Of a DNA stretch of 64,000 nucleotides, positions 37,189 to 46,058 are shown one piece after another. Location: assembly GCF_009849585.1 (NCBI RefSeq), contig NZ_VCRN01000006.1, forward strand, positions 149,039 through 213,038, read 5' to 3'. The position numbers and the translations under genes are program-made. Numbering within the stretch: the first letter of the stretch is position 1; every line of letters begins with the position of its first letter. Source of the DNA: Bacillus sp. ZZV12-4809 (lineage in GTDB: Bacteria > Bacillota > Bacilli > Bacillales > Cytobacillaceae). The notes below the pieces were generated by a model that made no database searches, had not been told where the DNA came from, and saw nothing but the letters and a program-made list of their open reading frames with translations.

Positions 37189-39183
37189 TTAAACCTTCTC
37201 TATATTCACAAGGCAGTCATACAAGGTGCTGCCAAGACCGTTGTCCGATTCGCGGCTCGAGGTAAGATGATTAACGGGTCCGCCGAATTTGGCCCAGATG
37301 CCTTCATCAATATTGATGGTATCAGGGTGGGCTTTTTTCATAATATGGACAAAGCCCTTCATTTCTCCGCGGTCATTCCACACTTTGACATAATCATTCT
37401 CCTGCAGGCCAAGCTTCTCCGCAATATTATCGGCTATTTCCACCTTTGCCTTTGGCTCCGGCTTTAATAGATGATAATGCTGCGAATGATTGGAGCGGAG
37501 AGGATGAATCGTCAGCAGGGTAAAAGGAAACTGTTCCGCCCTCTCTCTGTCCGTCCACTTAGTTTCCCGCGGAAGAGCAAGTGTCAGCCTGCTTTCGGAA
37601 CCCTTTCGGAACGATGTAAATTCATACTTGCCGCTTGGCGTTTTGAACTGGCGGTCTGCCCAGGGTACCGTATCAACTGGAAGCTCCATATGATGGGATT
37701 TCCGTATGTTATCAAGCGTAATCCCTTGCTCTTTTAGCGTCCCAAGGCCCATGCGGATGAATTCTTCTCTTGTAAAATCGAAATCGGCTCCGAATCCAAG
37801 CCGTTTGGCAAGCTCAGTCCATACCCATAAATCCGGCTTCGCTTCGCCTGGCGGTTCAGCCAGCTTCGGGCCATGATTGACATAATGATGGTACATCGAA
37901 GAATAATAGACATCCTCCTGTTCAAATACCGTGGCAACCGGAAGCACATAATCCGCCATTTTTGCTGTATCTGTCATAAACTGCTCCATCACGACAACAG
38001 TCTCAACAGATGCAAAAGCTTCCCGGACCCTTGAAGAGTCAGGCACCTGGGTTAAAGGATTCCCGCACGTAACGAAGACCATCTTAATCTCAGGATCCTT
38101 CGCTGCTAAAATCCCCTCTGCCTGCCGCATCATCGTAAACTGCCTGAAGGCTGTTTTCCGCTCAGGGAGGGTGAGGGCAGCCGCATCAAAGCTCTGCCCT
38201 ACCTGTCTGTTAGCATAGTTTGCACCGCCGCCGGGAATCCCGATATTGCCGCTCACGGCAATCAAAGCATCCATCAATCTGATCGTGTTCCCGCCGTTTT
38301 CGTATCGCTGCATGCCCAGCCCAAAGAAAGTGGATACAGGGCGATCGCCATACACCACTGCAAGCTCAGTCATAACCTCTGCAGGCACTTCCGTTTTCTC
38401 TGCGATTTCCTCAAGCGTTACACTTTCGAGAAGTTGATTCAGATCCTCAAAACCAACTGAATAGGTATCTATGAAACTTCTATCTTCCAATCCCAGACGA
38501 AGCATTTCCTTCATGATGCCGGCCGCAAGCCAGCCATCCATTCCCGGCTTAATGGAAAAATAATGGTCTGCCATTTTAGCCGTCGCATTAAAAATGGGAT
38601 CAATCACATACAGTTTGGCACCCTGTTTCTTTGCCTCCTGGAGCCTTTGATACAAGTGCATATTGGTGCGGGCAACATTTCTTCCCCAAACGACAATATG
38701 CCTGCTGTTCAAAATATCCTCAGGCCCATGGCTGTAGGAGTCACCAAAATCCTGGCTTTGAGCCTCGATGCCTGCTCCCCAGCAGATGGACCCCACTAGC
38801 TCAGTCACACCGCCATAGCAGTTGAAAAAGCGCTGATCCAGGTTCGTCAGCAAGCCGCCATTGGCATAATCATGACTATGAAGAATCGAAGTGGTGCCAT
38901 CCGTATCTTTTAGCTCCTTCATTTTCAGGGAAATATCGTGCAAAGCCTGTTCCCAGGAAATGGGCACAAATTCTCCATTTACCTTTTTCAGCGGACGATG
39001 CAGGCGAGCCGGAGAATTGGTTCTGCTTTCAAGCATTCTGCCGCGGCCGCAAATCTTCCCCTTTGTGATCGGATGATCTGGGTCGCCATCTACCTTTGTC
39101 ACCTTACCGTCTTCAACTGTTACCTGAAAGCCGCAGCTGTCCCAGCAGTTCAGGGGACAGGCTGATTTGAATGTTTGTGCCAT
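37189..39183 (-). CDS. Molybdopterin-dependent oxidoreductase (YyaE-like)
   Basis: The 664-aa protein is of the bis-MGD molybdoenzyme family. An N-terminal [4Fe-4S] cluster domain has Cys residues in FKSACPLNCWDSCGFQ and KGKICGRGRML. The catalytic domain has SICWGAGIEAQ and IVVWGRNVARTNMH. A C-terminal molydopterin-dinucleotide domain has LLTIHPLRSNHSQHYHL and LQENDYVKVWNDRGEMKGFV. No twin-arginine signal is seen, so it is probably cytosolic. The substrate is unknown. B. subtilis carries yyaE in the same neighbourhood. I chose ATG 39183 after AGGGAGATGAGG. Confidence 0.88.
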   Translation of the reverse strand: MAQTFKSACPLNCWDSCGFQVTVEDGKVTKVDGDPDHPITKGKICGRGRMLESRTNSPARLHRPLKKVNGEFVPISWEQALHDISLKMKELKDTDGTTSILHSHDYANGGLLTNLDQRFFNCYGGVTELVGSICWGAGIEAQSQDFGDSYSHGPEDILNSRHIVVWGRNVARTNMHLYQRLQEAKKQGAKLYVIDPIFNATAKMADHYFSIKPGMDGWLAAGIMKEMLRLGLEDRSFIDTYSVGFEDLNQLLESVTLEEIAEKTEVPAEVMTELAVVYGDRPVSTFFGLGMQRYENGGNTIRLMDALIAVSGNIGIPGGGANYANRQVGQSFDAAALTLPERKTAFRQFTMMRQAEGILAAKDPEIKMVFVTCGNPLTQVPDSSRVREAFASVETVVVMEQFMTDTAKMADYVLPVATVFEQEDVYYSSMYHHYVNHGPKLAEPPGEAKPDLWVWTELAKRLGFGADFDFTREEFIRMGLGTLKEQGITLDNIRKSHHMELPVDTVPWADRQFKTPSGKYEFTSFRKGSESRLTLALPRETKWTDRERAEQFPFTLLTIHPLRSNHSQHYHLLKPEPKAKVEIADNIAEKLGLQENDYVKVWNDRGEMKGFVHIMKKAHPDTINIDEGIWAKFGGPVNHLTSSRESDNGLGSTLYDCLVNIEKV

Positions 39184-39210
39184 GAACCTCATCTCCCTGC
39201 AGTTTGTCTC

Positions 39211-39408
39211 TTACTCCTCATGCTTAACAAGAATTTTCTTCATTTTGCGGGTGAATTCTCTTCTCGGGATCATCACGCTGTGTCCGCAGCCTTCGCATTT
39301 AATGCGGATATCCGCTCCCATACGGATGATTTTCCATTTGTTTGCCCCGCACGGGTGAGGCTTTTTCATTTCCACCACATCATGTAAATCAAATTCTTTT
39401 TGCTCCAT
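39211..39408 (-). CDS. yyzM: DUF951 family protein YyzM
   Basis: The 65-aa protein has the DUF951 pattern: DLHDVVEMKKPHPCGANKW, IIRMGADIRIKCEGCGHSVM. The Cys pair in CEGCG with the earlier Cys suggests a small metal-binding OB-like fold. The function is unknown. It lies 2 bp after the MscS gene and is probably co-transcribed with it. Confidence 0.9.
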   Translation of the reverse strand: MEQKEFDLHDVVEMKKPHPCGANKWKIIRMGADIRIKCEGCGHSVMIPRREFTRKMKKILVKHEE

Positions 39409-39410
39409 GT

Positions 39411-40301
39411 TTATCCCTCCGCATTCAGTTTTGGATTATCCTGTTCATTCCTTGTGTACATAACAAGACGCGGGAACGGTATTTCAATGCCATGCTCATC
39501 TAAACATAGCTTAATTTCCTTCCGCAGCTGGCGCGCAATGTAGAAGTGCCTCATTGGCAGTGTTTCCGAAACCACTCTCAGAACCACTTCCGAAGCTGCA
39601 AGGTTCTGAACCCCGAGGATTTCCGGTGTTTTCACCATATCCTCATATTTTTCAGGAAGCTTCTCAAATAACTCCTGCAATACTTTTTCAGCCTTAACGA
39701 TATCGCCTTCATATGAAATCTTGACATCCACAAATGCCACACTATTATTTAATGAAAAATTAGTAACCTGCATAATGCTTCCGTTCGGAAGGATATGAAC
39801 CTCGCCCGTCCAGTTTTTAATCTTAGTCGTCCGAAGTCCGATTTCTTCCACGGTTCCTTCAAATTGATCAATCCGGATATAATCACCAACCGAAAACTGA
39901 TCTTCAAAAATAATGAAAAATCCGGTAATGATGTCCTTCACGAGGCTCTGCGCTCCAAACCCGACAGCCAATCCAACGATTCCGGCACCGGCCAAAAGGG
40001 CCTTCACATCAATCGTCAGCACCGATAATATCATGATTGCCGCAACAAAAAACACCACATAGGTGAGCATATTCTCCAGCAGCTTCAGAAGGGTAGCTTC
40101 CCTGCGCTCTGAAATTCGGAGCCTGGATGGTGTCCTCACTTTAAAAATATTGCGGATGGCCAGCTTTCCGATCCTGATCAGAATGCTCGTCACTATCAAA
40201 ATCGCAATAACCTTAAAGATGCCTTCCCCGATGGCTATCCACGTTTTTTCATTCGAAATCTTATCTATCATGCCATTTATCATTGTTTCAATAGGACTCA
40301 T
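39411..40301 (-). CDS. Small-conductance mechanosensitive channel (MscS family)
   Basis: The 296-aa channel has three membrane segments (about 25-45, 75-95 and the pore helix around 100-130, with VKALLAGAGIVGLAVGFGAQ) and a C-terminal cytoplasmic beta and alpha-beta domain (FFIIFEDQFSVGDYIRIDQF, EGTVEEIGLRTTKIKNWTGE). It opens under membrane tension to release solutes after osmotic downshock. It heads a two-gene unit with yyzM. The 40302-40658 gap contains a GCGGCT/AGCCGC hairpin (about 40343-40393) and the promoters. Confidence 0.92.
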   Translation of the reverse strand: MSPIETMINGMIDKISNEKTWIAIGEGIFKVIAILIVTSILIRIGKLAIRNIFKVRTPSRLRISERREATLLKLLENMLTYVVFFVAAIMILSVLTIDVKALLAGAGIVGLAVGFGAQSLVKDIITGFFIIFEDQFSVGDYIRIDQFEGTVEEIGLRTTKIKNWTGEVHILPNGSIMQVTNFSLNNSVAFVDVKISYEGDIVKAEKVLQELFEKLPEKYEDMVKTPEILGVQNLAASEVVLRVVSETLPMRHFYIARQLRKEIKLCLDEHGIEIPFPRLVMYTRNEQDNPKLNAEG

Positions 40302-40658
40302 GGTTTCACCTGCTTTATTTTAGTAAAAATATTGAAAAGCGGAAGGCGGCTTATGTTCTAAAGTCAACAATAGCTAAACTCGGGAGCCGCTGGAGATTGA
40401 CAGTCAATTATCGCATTCAACATTTCAAGCCCAATGCTTGAGTGAAATTATACTGCATCTTGCCCTTCAGTGCGAATCCCTCTGTAAAACAACATTATTT
40501 TATCAATTTTTCTCAGGGCTTTACAGTGAAAAACCCGATTGTTTAACGATTAAATAATACAGGTATGTATAGATTACACAAAAATTCCGTATACTGTTAA
40601 AAACGTATAAATACTTGTGTTTCGGGCATGGCAAGGATAAAAGAGGGAGTGGACCTAT

Positions 40659-41288
40659 ATGAACTTCAAACCAAACTTGTTTGACAAAAAAGGCGGGGCT
40701 TCTGCCAGAATCTCACATGAAGAAACAAACTCTGCAGAAAAATTGGCTGCTGAACTGAAGAATATTCTGCCTGCGGGCATTGGCTGCCGTCCCATCGTTT
40801 TTGTCTGCATTGGCACAGACCGCTCTACAGGCGATTCATTAGGTCCGCTGGTCGGCACACTCCTTGAGGAAAAATCCATGTCATCTTTCCATGTGTACGG
40901 AACACTGGAGGACCCGATCCATGCCGTCAACCTGGAAGATAAATTGAACGAAATCAAAAAGAAGCATTTTAATCCCTTTATCATCGGAATCGACGCCTGT
41001 CTCGGCCGCCTGAAAAGTGTCGGAGTTATTCAAATAGGGGAAGGTCCGGTCAAGCCGGGCGCCGGAGTCAATAAAGATCTGCCGGAAGTAGGGGACATGC
41101 ACATCACTGGCATTGTCAACGTCAGCGGATTCATGGAATTCTTCGTCCTCCAGAACACCAGACTCAATCTCGTCCTAAAAATGGCCAAAACCATCGCAAG
41201 CGGCATCTATGAAGTCAGCCTGACCCACCAGACAGCGCCGGCTTGGCCTGCCTTTAAATGGGAACTGAACCGTGAACAAACACCTTAA
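40659..41288 (+). CDS. yyaC: Spore protease YyaC (GPR-like)
   Basis: The 209-aa protein is of the YyaC family, related to the germination protease fold. It has FVCIGTDRSTGDSLGPLVG, IIGIDACLGRLKSVG, GDMHITGIVNVSGFMEFFVL and a C-terminal helix. It is linked to spore formation in Bacillus. It is on the plus strand, against replication, as in B. subtilis. A GTATA / CGTATAC pair 16 nt apart at 40567-40594 could be a forespore (sigma-F or sigma-G) promoter, which would fit the role. AAGAGGGAG precedes the ATG. Confidence 0.93.
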   Translation: MNFKPNLFDKKGGASARISHEETNSAEKLAAELKNILPAGIGCRPIVFVCIGTDRSTGDSLGPLVGTLLEEKSMSSFHVYGTLEDPIHAVNLEDKLNEIKKKHFNPFIIGIDACLGRLKSVGVIQIGEGPVKPGAGVNKDLPEVGDMHITGIVNVSGFMEFFVLQNTRLNLVLKMAKTIASGIYEVSLTHQTAPAWPAFKWELNREQTP

Positions 41289-41298
41289 TGGATAGGGA

Positions 41299-41325
41299 AA
41301 CCGCAGGGGAGCTGCGGTTTTTTTT
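41299..41325 (+). terminator. Terminator of yyaC
   Basis: AACCGCA pairs with TGCGGTT around GGGGAGC, with eight T following. Confidence 0.8.
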
Positions 41326-41396
41326 ATTGAGCAGGGGAGCGAAGGGGGAAAGCGTATATATCGTTTTGTACGGAGCTCTGTCATGACTGTTCGAAA

Positions 41397-41501
41397 TGTG
41401 AGATAAACTTTGAGACTTGTTAGATAAACCTTGAAACATGCTAGATAAATTAGAAGTTCTGTTAGATAAATTCACAAACATGTTAGATATAATCCCAAAC
41501 A
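41397..41501. repeat. 21-bp phased direct repeats
   Basis: Five imperfect copies of TGTTAGATAAA plus 10 variable bases start at 41397, 41418, 41439, 41460 and 41481, exactly 21 bp apart, with a decayed sixth start (TGCTCTTT) at 41502. They lie between the convergent yyaC and DUF554 genes. Two helical turns per unit places each core on the same face of DNA. Confidence 0.85.
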
Positions 41502-41571
41502 TGCTCTTTCCCCAAAAAAACTGATTGGCGCTCCGGTCTCTTTTCGCACATAAGGTACTATAGCAGTACTC

Positions 41572-41624
41572 CAAAATAAAAAAATGCACCGCAGACACAC
41601 TATCCAGCGTGCCTGCGATGCACA
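41572..41624 (-). terminator. Terminator of the DUF554 gene
   Basis: TGCACCGCAGACAC pairs imperfectly with GCGTGCCTGCGATGCA, followed on the minus strand by seven T. Confidence 0.7.
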
Positions 41625-41633
41625 TCCCATCAT

Positions 41634-42347
41634 CTAAAAATAAATCCCGCTAAAATAAACAACCGAAACAATTATTCCCGTTACCACAATTCCCGGAAGC
41701 AGATTCGCCACCCGGATTTTTGTAATGCCTGTTAAATTCAGACCGATGGCAAAGATCATAATTCCGCCTGTTGCGGTCATTTCCTTAATAAAACTGTCCA
41801 TCAGAAGCTGGGGGACAAACCGGTCGATTTGTGTGGCGAAAAGGGCAATGAGTCCTTCATACAGCATGACCGGAAAAGCTGAAAAGATTACACCGATCCC
41901 TAATGTAGTCGTCAAAATGAGGGAAGTGAAGCCGTCAATGATCGACTTGGTATAAAGCACCGAATGATCGCCGCGGATTCCGCTGTCAAGTGCGCCGATA
42001 ATGGCCATAGCCCCGATGACAAAAATCAGTGTAGCGGTTACGAAGCCCTGCGAAATGCTTCCCTGGCCTTTCGAGCCAATTTTGCTTTCGAGCCAATCAC
42101 CAAGCTTGTTCAGCTTATCTTCGAGTGCAAAATACTCTCCAATCACCGTTCCGAACACAAGGCTTAAAATCACCACGAGGAAATTCTCACTTTTAAAGCC
42201 CATTTGCAGGCCGAGCACCATGACTGCAAGGCCGATTGCATGCATGACTGTGCCCTTCATGTTTTCGGGAATGCGATGGAGCAATTTCCCCAGCAGCGTT
42301 CCAATAATGATCAATAATCCATTTACAAGTGTACCCAGCAGAAACAT
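41634..42347 (-). CDS. DUF554 membrane protein (YdfK/YqgA-like)
   Basis: The 237-aa protein belongs to the DUF554 family of membrane proteins with about six hydrophobic segments. It has LGTLVNGLLIIIGTLLGKLL at the start, GDHSVLYTKSIIDGFTSLIL in the middle and GGIMIFAIGLNLTGITKIRV near the end. The function is unknown; a transporter is likely by shape. I chose ATG 42347 after AAGGTGAAG; the longer frame upstream lacks a ribosome site. Confidence 0.85.
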   Translation of the reverse strand: MFLLGTLVNGLLIIIGTLLGKLLHRIPENMKGTVMHAIGLAVMVLGLQMGFKSENFLVVILSLVFGTVIGEYFALEDKLNKLGDWLESKIGSKGQGSISQGFVTATLIFVIGAMAIIGALDSGIRGDHSVLYTKSIIDGFTSLILTTTLGIGVIFSAFPVMLYEGLIALFATQIDRFVPQLLMDSFIKEMTATGGIMIFAIGLNLTGITKIRVANLLPGIVVTGIIVSVVYFSGIYF

Positions 42348-42465
42348 ACTCTTCACCTTATTATTTCGCATCGCGAATTATTTTCATTTAAATTACCACG
42401 ATAGATCTTAACCGACAATCCTTTTTGCAAAATACTGTAAAAAAATAAACCATCTTATAGATGGC

Positions 42466-43311
42466 TTATGAATGAGTTTCTAAAAGCTCCATAATGCGTT
42501 CTAAATCTTCTTTTGAGAAAAATTCAATCTCGATTTTCCCTTTGTTTTTGGTCTGTTTAATATGGACGGTGGTTCCGAATCGTTCCCGGAGGGAGGATTC
42601 GCGTTCCTTAATAAAGATATCCTTAGGAGCTGTCCGCTTCTTCGTTTCACGTGAAACATCGTTCAGCTGCTGAATCAGCTGTTCAAGCTGGCGGACATTT
42701 AAGCCATCTTTAACCGTTTTTTCAACGAGTGCCTGCAGCTTTTCTTTTTTTCGCAGCCCCAGTAAGGCTCTTCCATGTCCCATGGAAATTTTCCCTTCTG
42801 AAATCAGTCCTTGAATGGTCGGAGGCAGGGATAGAAGCCTGATGTGATTCGCAATATGCGGCCTGCTTTTTCCCAGGCGCTTGGCTAATTCCTCCTGTGT
42901 CACCTTGAGCTTCTCCATCAGCAGCTGGTAGGCAGCCGCTTCTTCAATCGGAGTTAAGTCTTCACGCTGCAGATTCTCAAGAACAGCGAGCTCCATCATC
43001 TGCTGTTCAGTCAGTTCTCTTACAACGACCGGAACTCTCTCAAGGTTCGCTTCTTTTGCTGCCCGGTAGCGGCGCTCCCCGACTACAATTTCATAGCCTT
43101 TGATGCTTTTGCGGACGATAATTGGCTGAAGTATTCCATGCTCAAGGATGGATTGCTTCAGCTCCTCGATGGCTTCCTTTTCAAACACCTTGCGCGGCTG
43201 ATAGGGGTTTGGGCGAATGTCTTTTATTTTTACTTCCTGTACAGCTTCCTCTTTTTCGGTTTCAATATTATTGAAAAAAGCATTCAGACCTTTTCCTAAA
43301 CCTTTAGCCAT
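42466..43311 (-). CDS. spo0J: Chromosome-partitioning protein Spo0J (ParB)
   Basis: The 281-aa ParB-family CTP-dependent clamp loads at parS and recruits condensin near the origin. It has an N-terminal Soj-interacting start (AKGLGKGLNAFF), the ParB core with IIVRKSIKGYEIVVGERRYR, the NLQREDLTPIEEA motif, an HTH (TQEELAKRLGKSRPHIANHI) and a C-terminal dimer domain. A parS site lies inside the gene. It overlaps soj by 8 bp. Confidence 0.98.
   Translation of the reverse strand: MAKGLGKGLNAFFNNIETEKEEAVQEVKIKDIRPNPYQPRKVFEKEAIEELKQSILEHGILQPIIVRKSIKGYEIVVGERRYRAAKEANLERVPVVVRELTEQQMMELAVLENLQREDLTPIEEAAAYQLLMEKLKVTQEELAKRLGKSRPHIANHIRLLSLPPTIQGLISEGKISMGHGRALLGLRKKEKLQALVEKTVKDGLNVRQLEQLIQQLNDVSRETKKRTAPKDIFIKERESSLRERFGTTVHIKQTKNKGKIEIEFFSKEDLERIMELLETHS
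42643..42658. other. parS site inside spo0J
   Basis: CGTTTCACGTGAAACA is one base from the palindromic Bacillus parS. Its location in spo0J matches the position of a parS site in B. subtilis spo0J. Confidence 0.92.
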
Positions 43312-44065
43312 TTGAAACCACTTCCTTTGCCAGTTCTAAATATACTTCAGCTCCGCGAGACTTCGGATCATAAGTAATGATAGGTTCTCCATGGCTCGGA
43401 GCCTCTCCCAGCCGCACATTGCGGGGAATAATCGTTTTATAGACTTTATCCTGAAAATACTTTTTCACTTCTTCAATGACCTGAATGCCGAGATTTGTAC
43501 GGGCATCCAGCATCGTCAACAGAACGCCTTCGATTTTTAAATCATTGTTCAAATGCTTCTGCACAAGGCGGACCGTATTCAGAAGCTGACTCAGACCCTC
43601 AAGCGCATAGTACTCGCACTGCACGGGTATGATTACGGCATCCGAAGCAGTCAGCGAGTTAATGGTCAGTAAACCGAGGGAAGGAGGGCAGTCAATAATC
43701 ACATAATCAAAGTTTGCCTTTACTTCCTCAAGGGCTCTCTTTAATCTTACTTCCCTTGAAATCGTCGGCACCAGTTCAATTTCTGCGCCTGCCAGCTGAA
43801 TGGTTGCCGGGATGGCGTATAAATTCTCTACCGAAGTGGATTTTATGACCTTTGATGCTTCCACATCATCCACAAGGACATCATAAATGCAATGATCGAC
43901 ATCCGCTTTTTCAATGCCGATTCCGCTTGTGGCATTGCCCTGCGGATCAATGTCGACCAGCAGCACTTTCTTGCCTATGTATGCCAGGCATGCGCCAAGA
44001 TTGACGGAAGTGGTTGTTTTGCCAACTCCGCCCTTCTGGTTCGCAATGGCTAAAATCTTGCCCAC
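43304..44065 (-). CDS. soj: Chromosome-partitioning ATPase Soj (ParA)
   Basis: The 253-aa ParA-family ATPase starts (V)GKILAIANQKGGVGKTTTS with the deviant Walker A KGGVGKTT, and has VDIDPQGNATSGIG and DYVIIDCPPSLGLL. It works with Spo0J in origin segregation and also regulates DnaA and sporulation. I chose GTG 44065, which gives 253 residues, the length of B. subtilis Soj, and follows AGGTGA. An in-frame ATG 18 bp upstream has no clear ribosome site. Confidence 0.97.
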   Translation of the reverse strand: MGKILAIANQKGGVGKTTTSVNLGACLAYIGKKVLLVDIDPQGNATSGIGIEKADVDHCIYDVLVDDVEASKVIKSTSVENLYAIPATIQLAGAEIELVPTISREVRLKRALEEVKANFDYVIIDCPPSLGLLTINSLTASDAVIIPVQCEYYALEGLSQLLNTVRLVQKHLNNDLKIEGVLLTMLDARTNLGIQVIEEVKKYFQDKVYKTIIPRNVRLGEAPSHGEPIITYDPKSRGAEVYLELAKEVVSNG

Positions 44066-44221
44066 AGTGTCACCTGCTTTCATCTATCAATATTCCAATT
44101 TATCTATCTGCGAATCTATTCATATCGTTAAATCACGTAGTCTATTTTATCACGAAAAACAGGGCAGAATAATTTTTTTGTAAAAAATAAGAAGATTCTA
44201 ATAGTCTTTTTAGCGCCCTTC

Positions 44222-44270
44222 AAAAAAAACGCGAAAAATAAAACAGGGAGCCCCCGCTTTATCTTTCGCG
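44222..44270 (-). terminator. Terminator of noc
   Basis: CGCGAAA (44230-44236) pairs with TTTCGCG (44264-44270), with further inner pairing and eight T on the minus strand. It separates noc from soj-spo0J. Confidence 0.8.
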
Positions 44271-44277
44271 TAAGAAA

Positions 44278-45159
44278 TTATTTCTTTTTAGGAATCTTGA
44301 TTGTGATTTGATAAAATTCATCAAATTCTTCTTCTTCCGAATCAAGATTAATGCCGCTGTCAGAAACCATGGAAAGAGACTGCCTGATCGTGTTGACCGC
44401 TATTCTCATATCCTTGCTGAAAGCCTTGCGTTTCGGTTTCGGCTTTGGATTTTTCTGCTCGAGAATTTTAACAACCCGGTCTTCTGTCTGCTTCACATTC
44501 AGATTCTTCTCCACTATCTCCTGAAGCAGGGCGACCTGCTTTTCCGGGTCCTTCAGCGGGATGAGCGAACGGGCATGCCGCTCTGTGATTGATTTGTTTA
44601 ACAGTGCATCCTGGACAGGCTGCGGCAATTTCAGCAGCCGAAGCTTGTTGGCAACAGTTGACTGGCCTTTCCCAAGACGCTGTGCCAATGCCTCCTGTGT
44701 CAGGCTATGCAGCTCTAAAAGTTTTCCGTAGGCAACAGCTTCTTCAATCGGTGACAACTCTTCCCTTTGAAGGTTTTCAATTAAAGCTACTGAAGCCGTT
44801 TCGGTATCGCTAAGATTCTTGACAATAGCAGGAGCTTCTTCCCAGCCCAGTTTTTTCATGGCCCGATATCTGCGTTCACCGGCTATGATTTCAAACTGGC
44901 CATCCTCAAATTCCCTTACGACAATCGGCTGGATGATTCCATGCGTATGGATAGTCCGGGAAAGCTCTTCTATTTTTTCATCATCAAATACCGTTCTTGG
45001 CTGGAAACGGTTGGGGACGATTTGATCAATAGGAATTTTCTTAACTTCTTCTCTATCGCTTAAGTCTTCAATATCCAGCTGTTCTTCTGCTGGTTTTTCC
45101 GCTGTAACTTGTTCTCCCTTTTCGCCTAGGCCAAAAAAGCGTGAGAAAGAATGCTTCAT
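44278..45159 (-). CDS. noc: Nucleoid occlusion protein Noc
   Basis: The 293-aa ParB paralogue blocks division over the chromosome. It starts [17 protein letters not shown], an amphipathic membrane-binding helix that is diagnostic for Noc. It has the ParB core [33 protein letters not shown], an HTH and a C-terminal dimer domain. It is next to rsmG as in other Bacillus. I chose ATG 45159; a GTG one codon earlier is possible. I saw no match to the Noc box ATTTCCCGGGAAAT in the window. Confidence 0.96.
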   Translation of the reverse strand: MKHSFSRFFGLGEKGEQVTAEKPAEEQLDIEDLSDREEVKKIPIDQIVPNRFQPRTVFDDEKIEELSRTIHTHGIIQPIVVREFEDGQFEIIAGERRYRAMKKLGWEEAPAIVKNLSDTETASVALIENLQREELSPIEEAVAYGKLLELHSLTQEALAQRLGKGQSTVANKLRLLKLPQPVQDALLNKSITERHARSLIPLKDPEKQVALLQEIVEKNLNVKQTEDRVVKILEQKNPKPKPKRKAFSKDMRIAVNTIRQSLSMVSDSGINLDSEEEEFDEFYQITIKIPKKK

Positions 45160-45299
45160 CACCCTGCACCACCTTTACGAAACTCCCTATAACATATTCT
45201 CTATCATCATGACAAATCCTGCCGGATATCAGCAATATTAATATCTGGAAAAATCGAAACGTTTACACCATTATGTCATACAATGGCAAATTGCGCACC

Positions 45300-46016
45300 C
45301 TATTCAATTGGTGTTTTATTGGGTGTCCCCGGCTTCCTCGGGTACTTTTTAGGAGTGTTCTTTTCTTTTTTTATGATTAAGATATTGCGCTCACTTTCTT
45401 CCTCAGGAAGAGTGAACGTGTGGGAATCCACGAGTTTTCCGCCCAGAACCGAGACGGCCTTTTTGCCGGCATCCAGTTCTTCCTTTGCACTGGCGCCCTT
45501 CATGGCCACAAATGTGCCGCCTGTTTTCGCAAGAGGCAGACATAGCTCGCTTAAAACGGATAATCTGGCAACAGCTCTTGCTGTCACCACATCAAAAGAC
45601 TCACGGTATTCTTTATTCTGGCCAAAGGTTTCCGCACGGTCATGGATAAAGCGGACATTCTCAAGCTCCAGCTTCTCCGCCAAATGCTCCAGAAAACCGA
45701 TGCGTTTATTAAGTGAGTCAACAATCGTAATATGTAAGCCCGGAAAAGCAATTTTAATCGGTATGCTCGGGAATCCTGCCCCCGCACCGACATCACAGAC
45801 CTTTAGCGGCTGGCTGAAATCAAAGTAAAAAGCCGCGCTGATGGAGTCATAGAAGTGCTTTAAATAAACATCTTCCTTTTCCGTGATGGCTGTTAAATTC
45901 ATTTTTTCATTCCATTCCACCAGAGTGGAATAATAGGTCTCATATTGCTGTAATTGCTGTGGCGAAAGGGCAATCCCCTTCGCCGCCAGCATTTCAGTAA
46001 ATTGTTCGGTATTCAT
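45300..46016 (-). CDS. rsmG: 16S rRNA (guanine-527-N7)-methyltransferase RsmG (GidB)
   Basis: The 238-aa SAM-dependent enzyme methylates G527 of 16S rRNA. It has the SAM motif [20 protein letters not shown] and the later [32 protein letters not shown]. Its basic C-terminal tail ([15 protein letters not shown]) is like that of Bacillus homologues. It follows mnmG by 42 bp, in the mnmE-mnmG-rsmG-noc order. Confidence 0.97.
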   Translation of the reverse strand: MNTEQFTEMLAAKGIALSPQQLQQYETYYSTLVEWNEKMNLTAITEKEDVYLKHFYDSISAAFYFDFSQPLKVCDVGAGAGFPSIPIKIAFPGLHITIVDSLNKRIGFLEHLAEKLELENVRFIHDRAETFGQNKEYRESFDVVTARAVARLSVLSELCLPLAKTGGTFVAMKGASAKEELDAGKKAVSVLGGKLVDSHTFTLPEEESERNILIIKKEKNTPKKYPRKPGTPNKTPIE

Positions 46017-46058
46017 TTATAAATCCTTTCCGTTCTCTGACATAATCGGATTTTTCTC

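Noticed and set aside
41397..41501. 21-bp repeats as a CRISPR array
   Set aside because: The period is too short, with no unique spacers and no cas genes.
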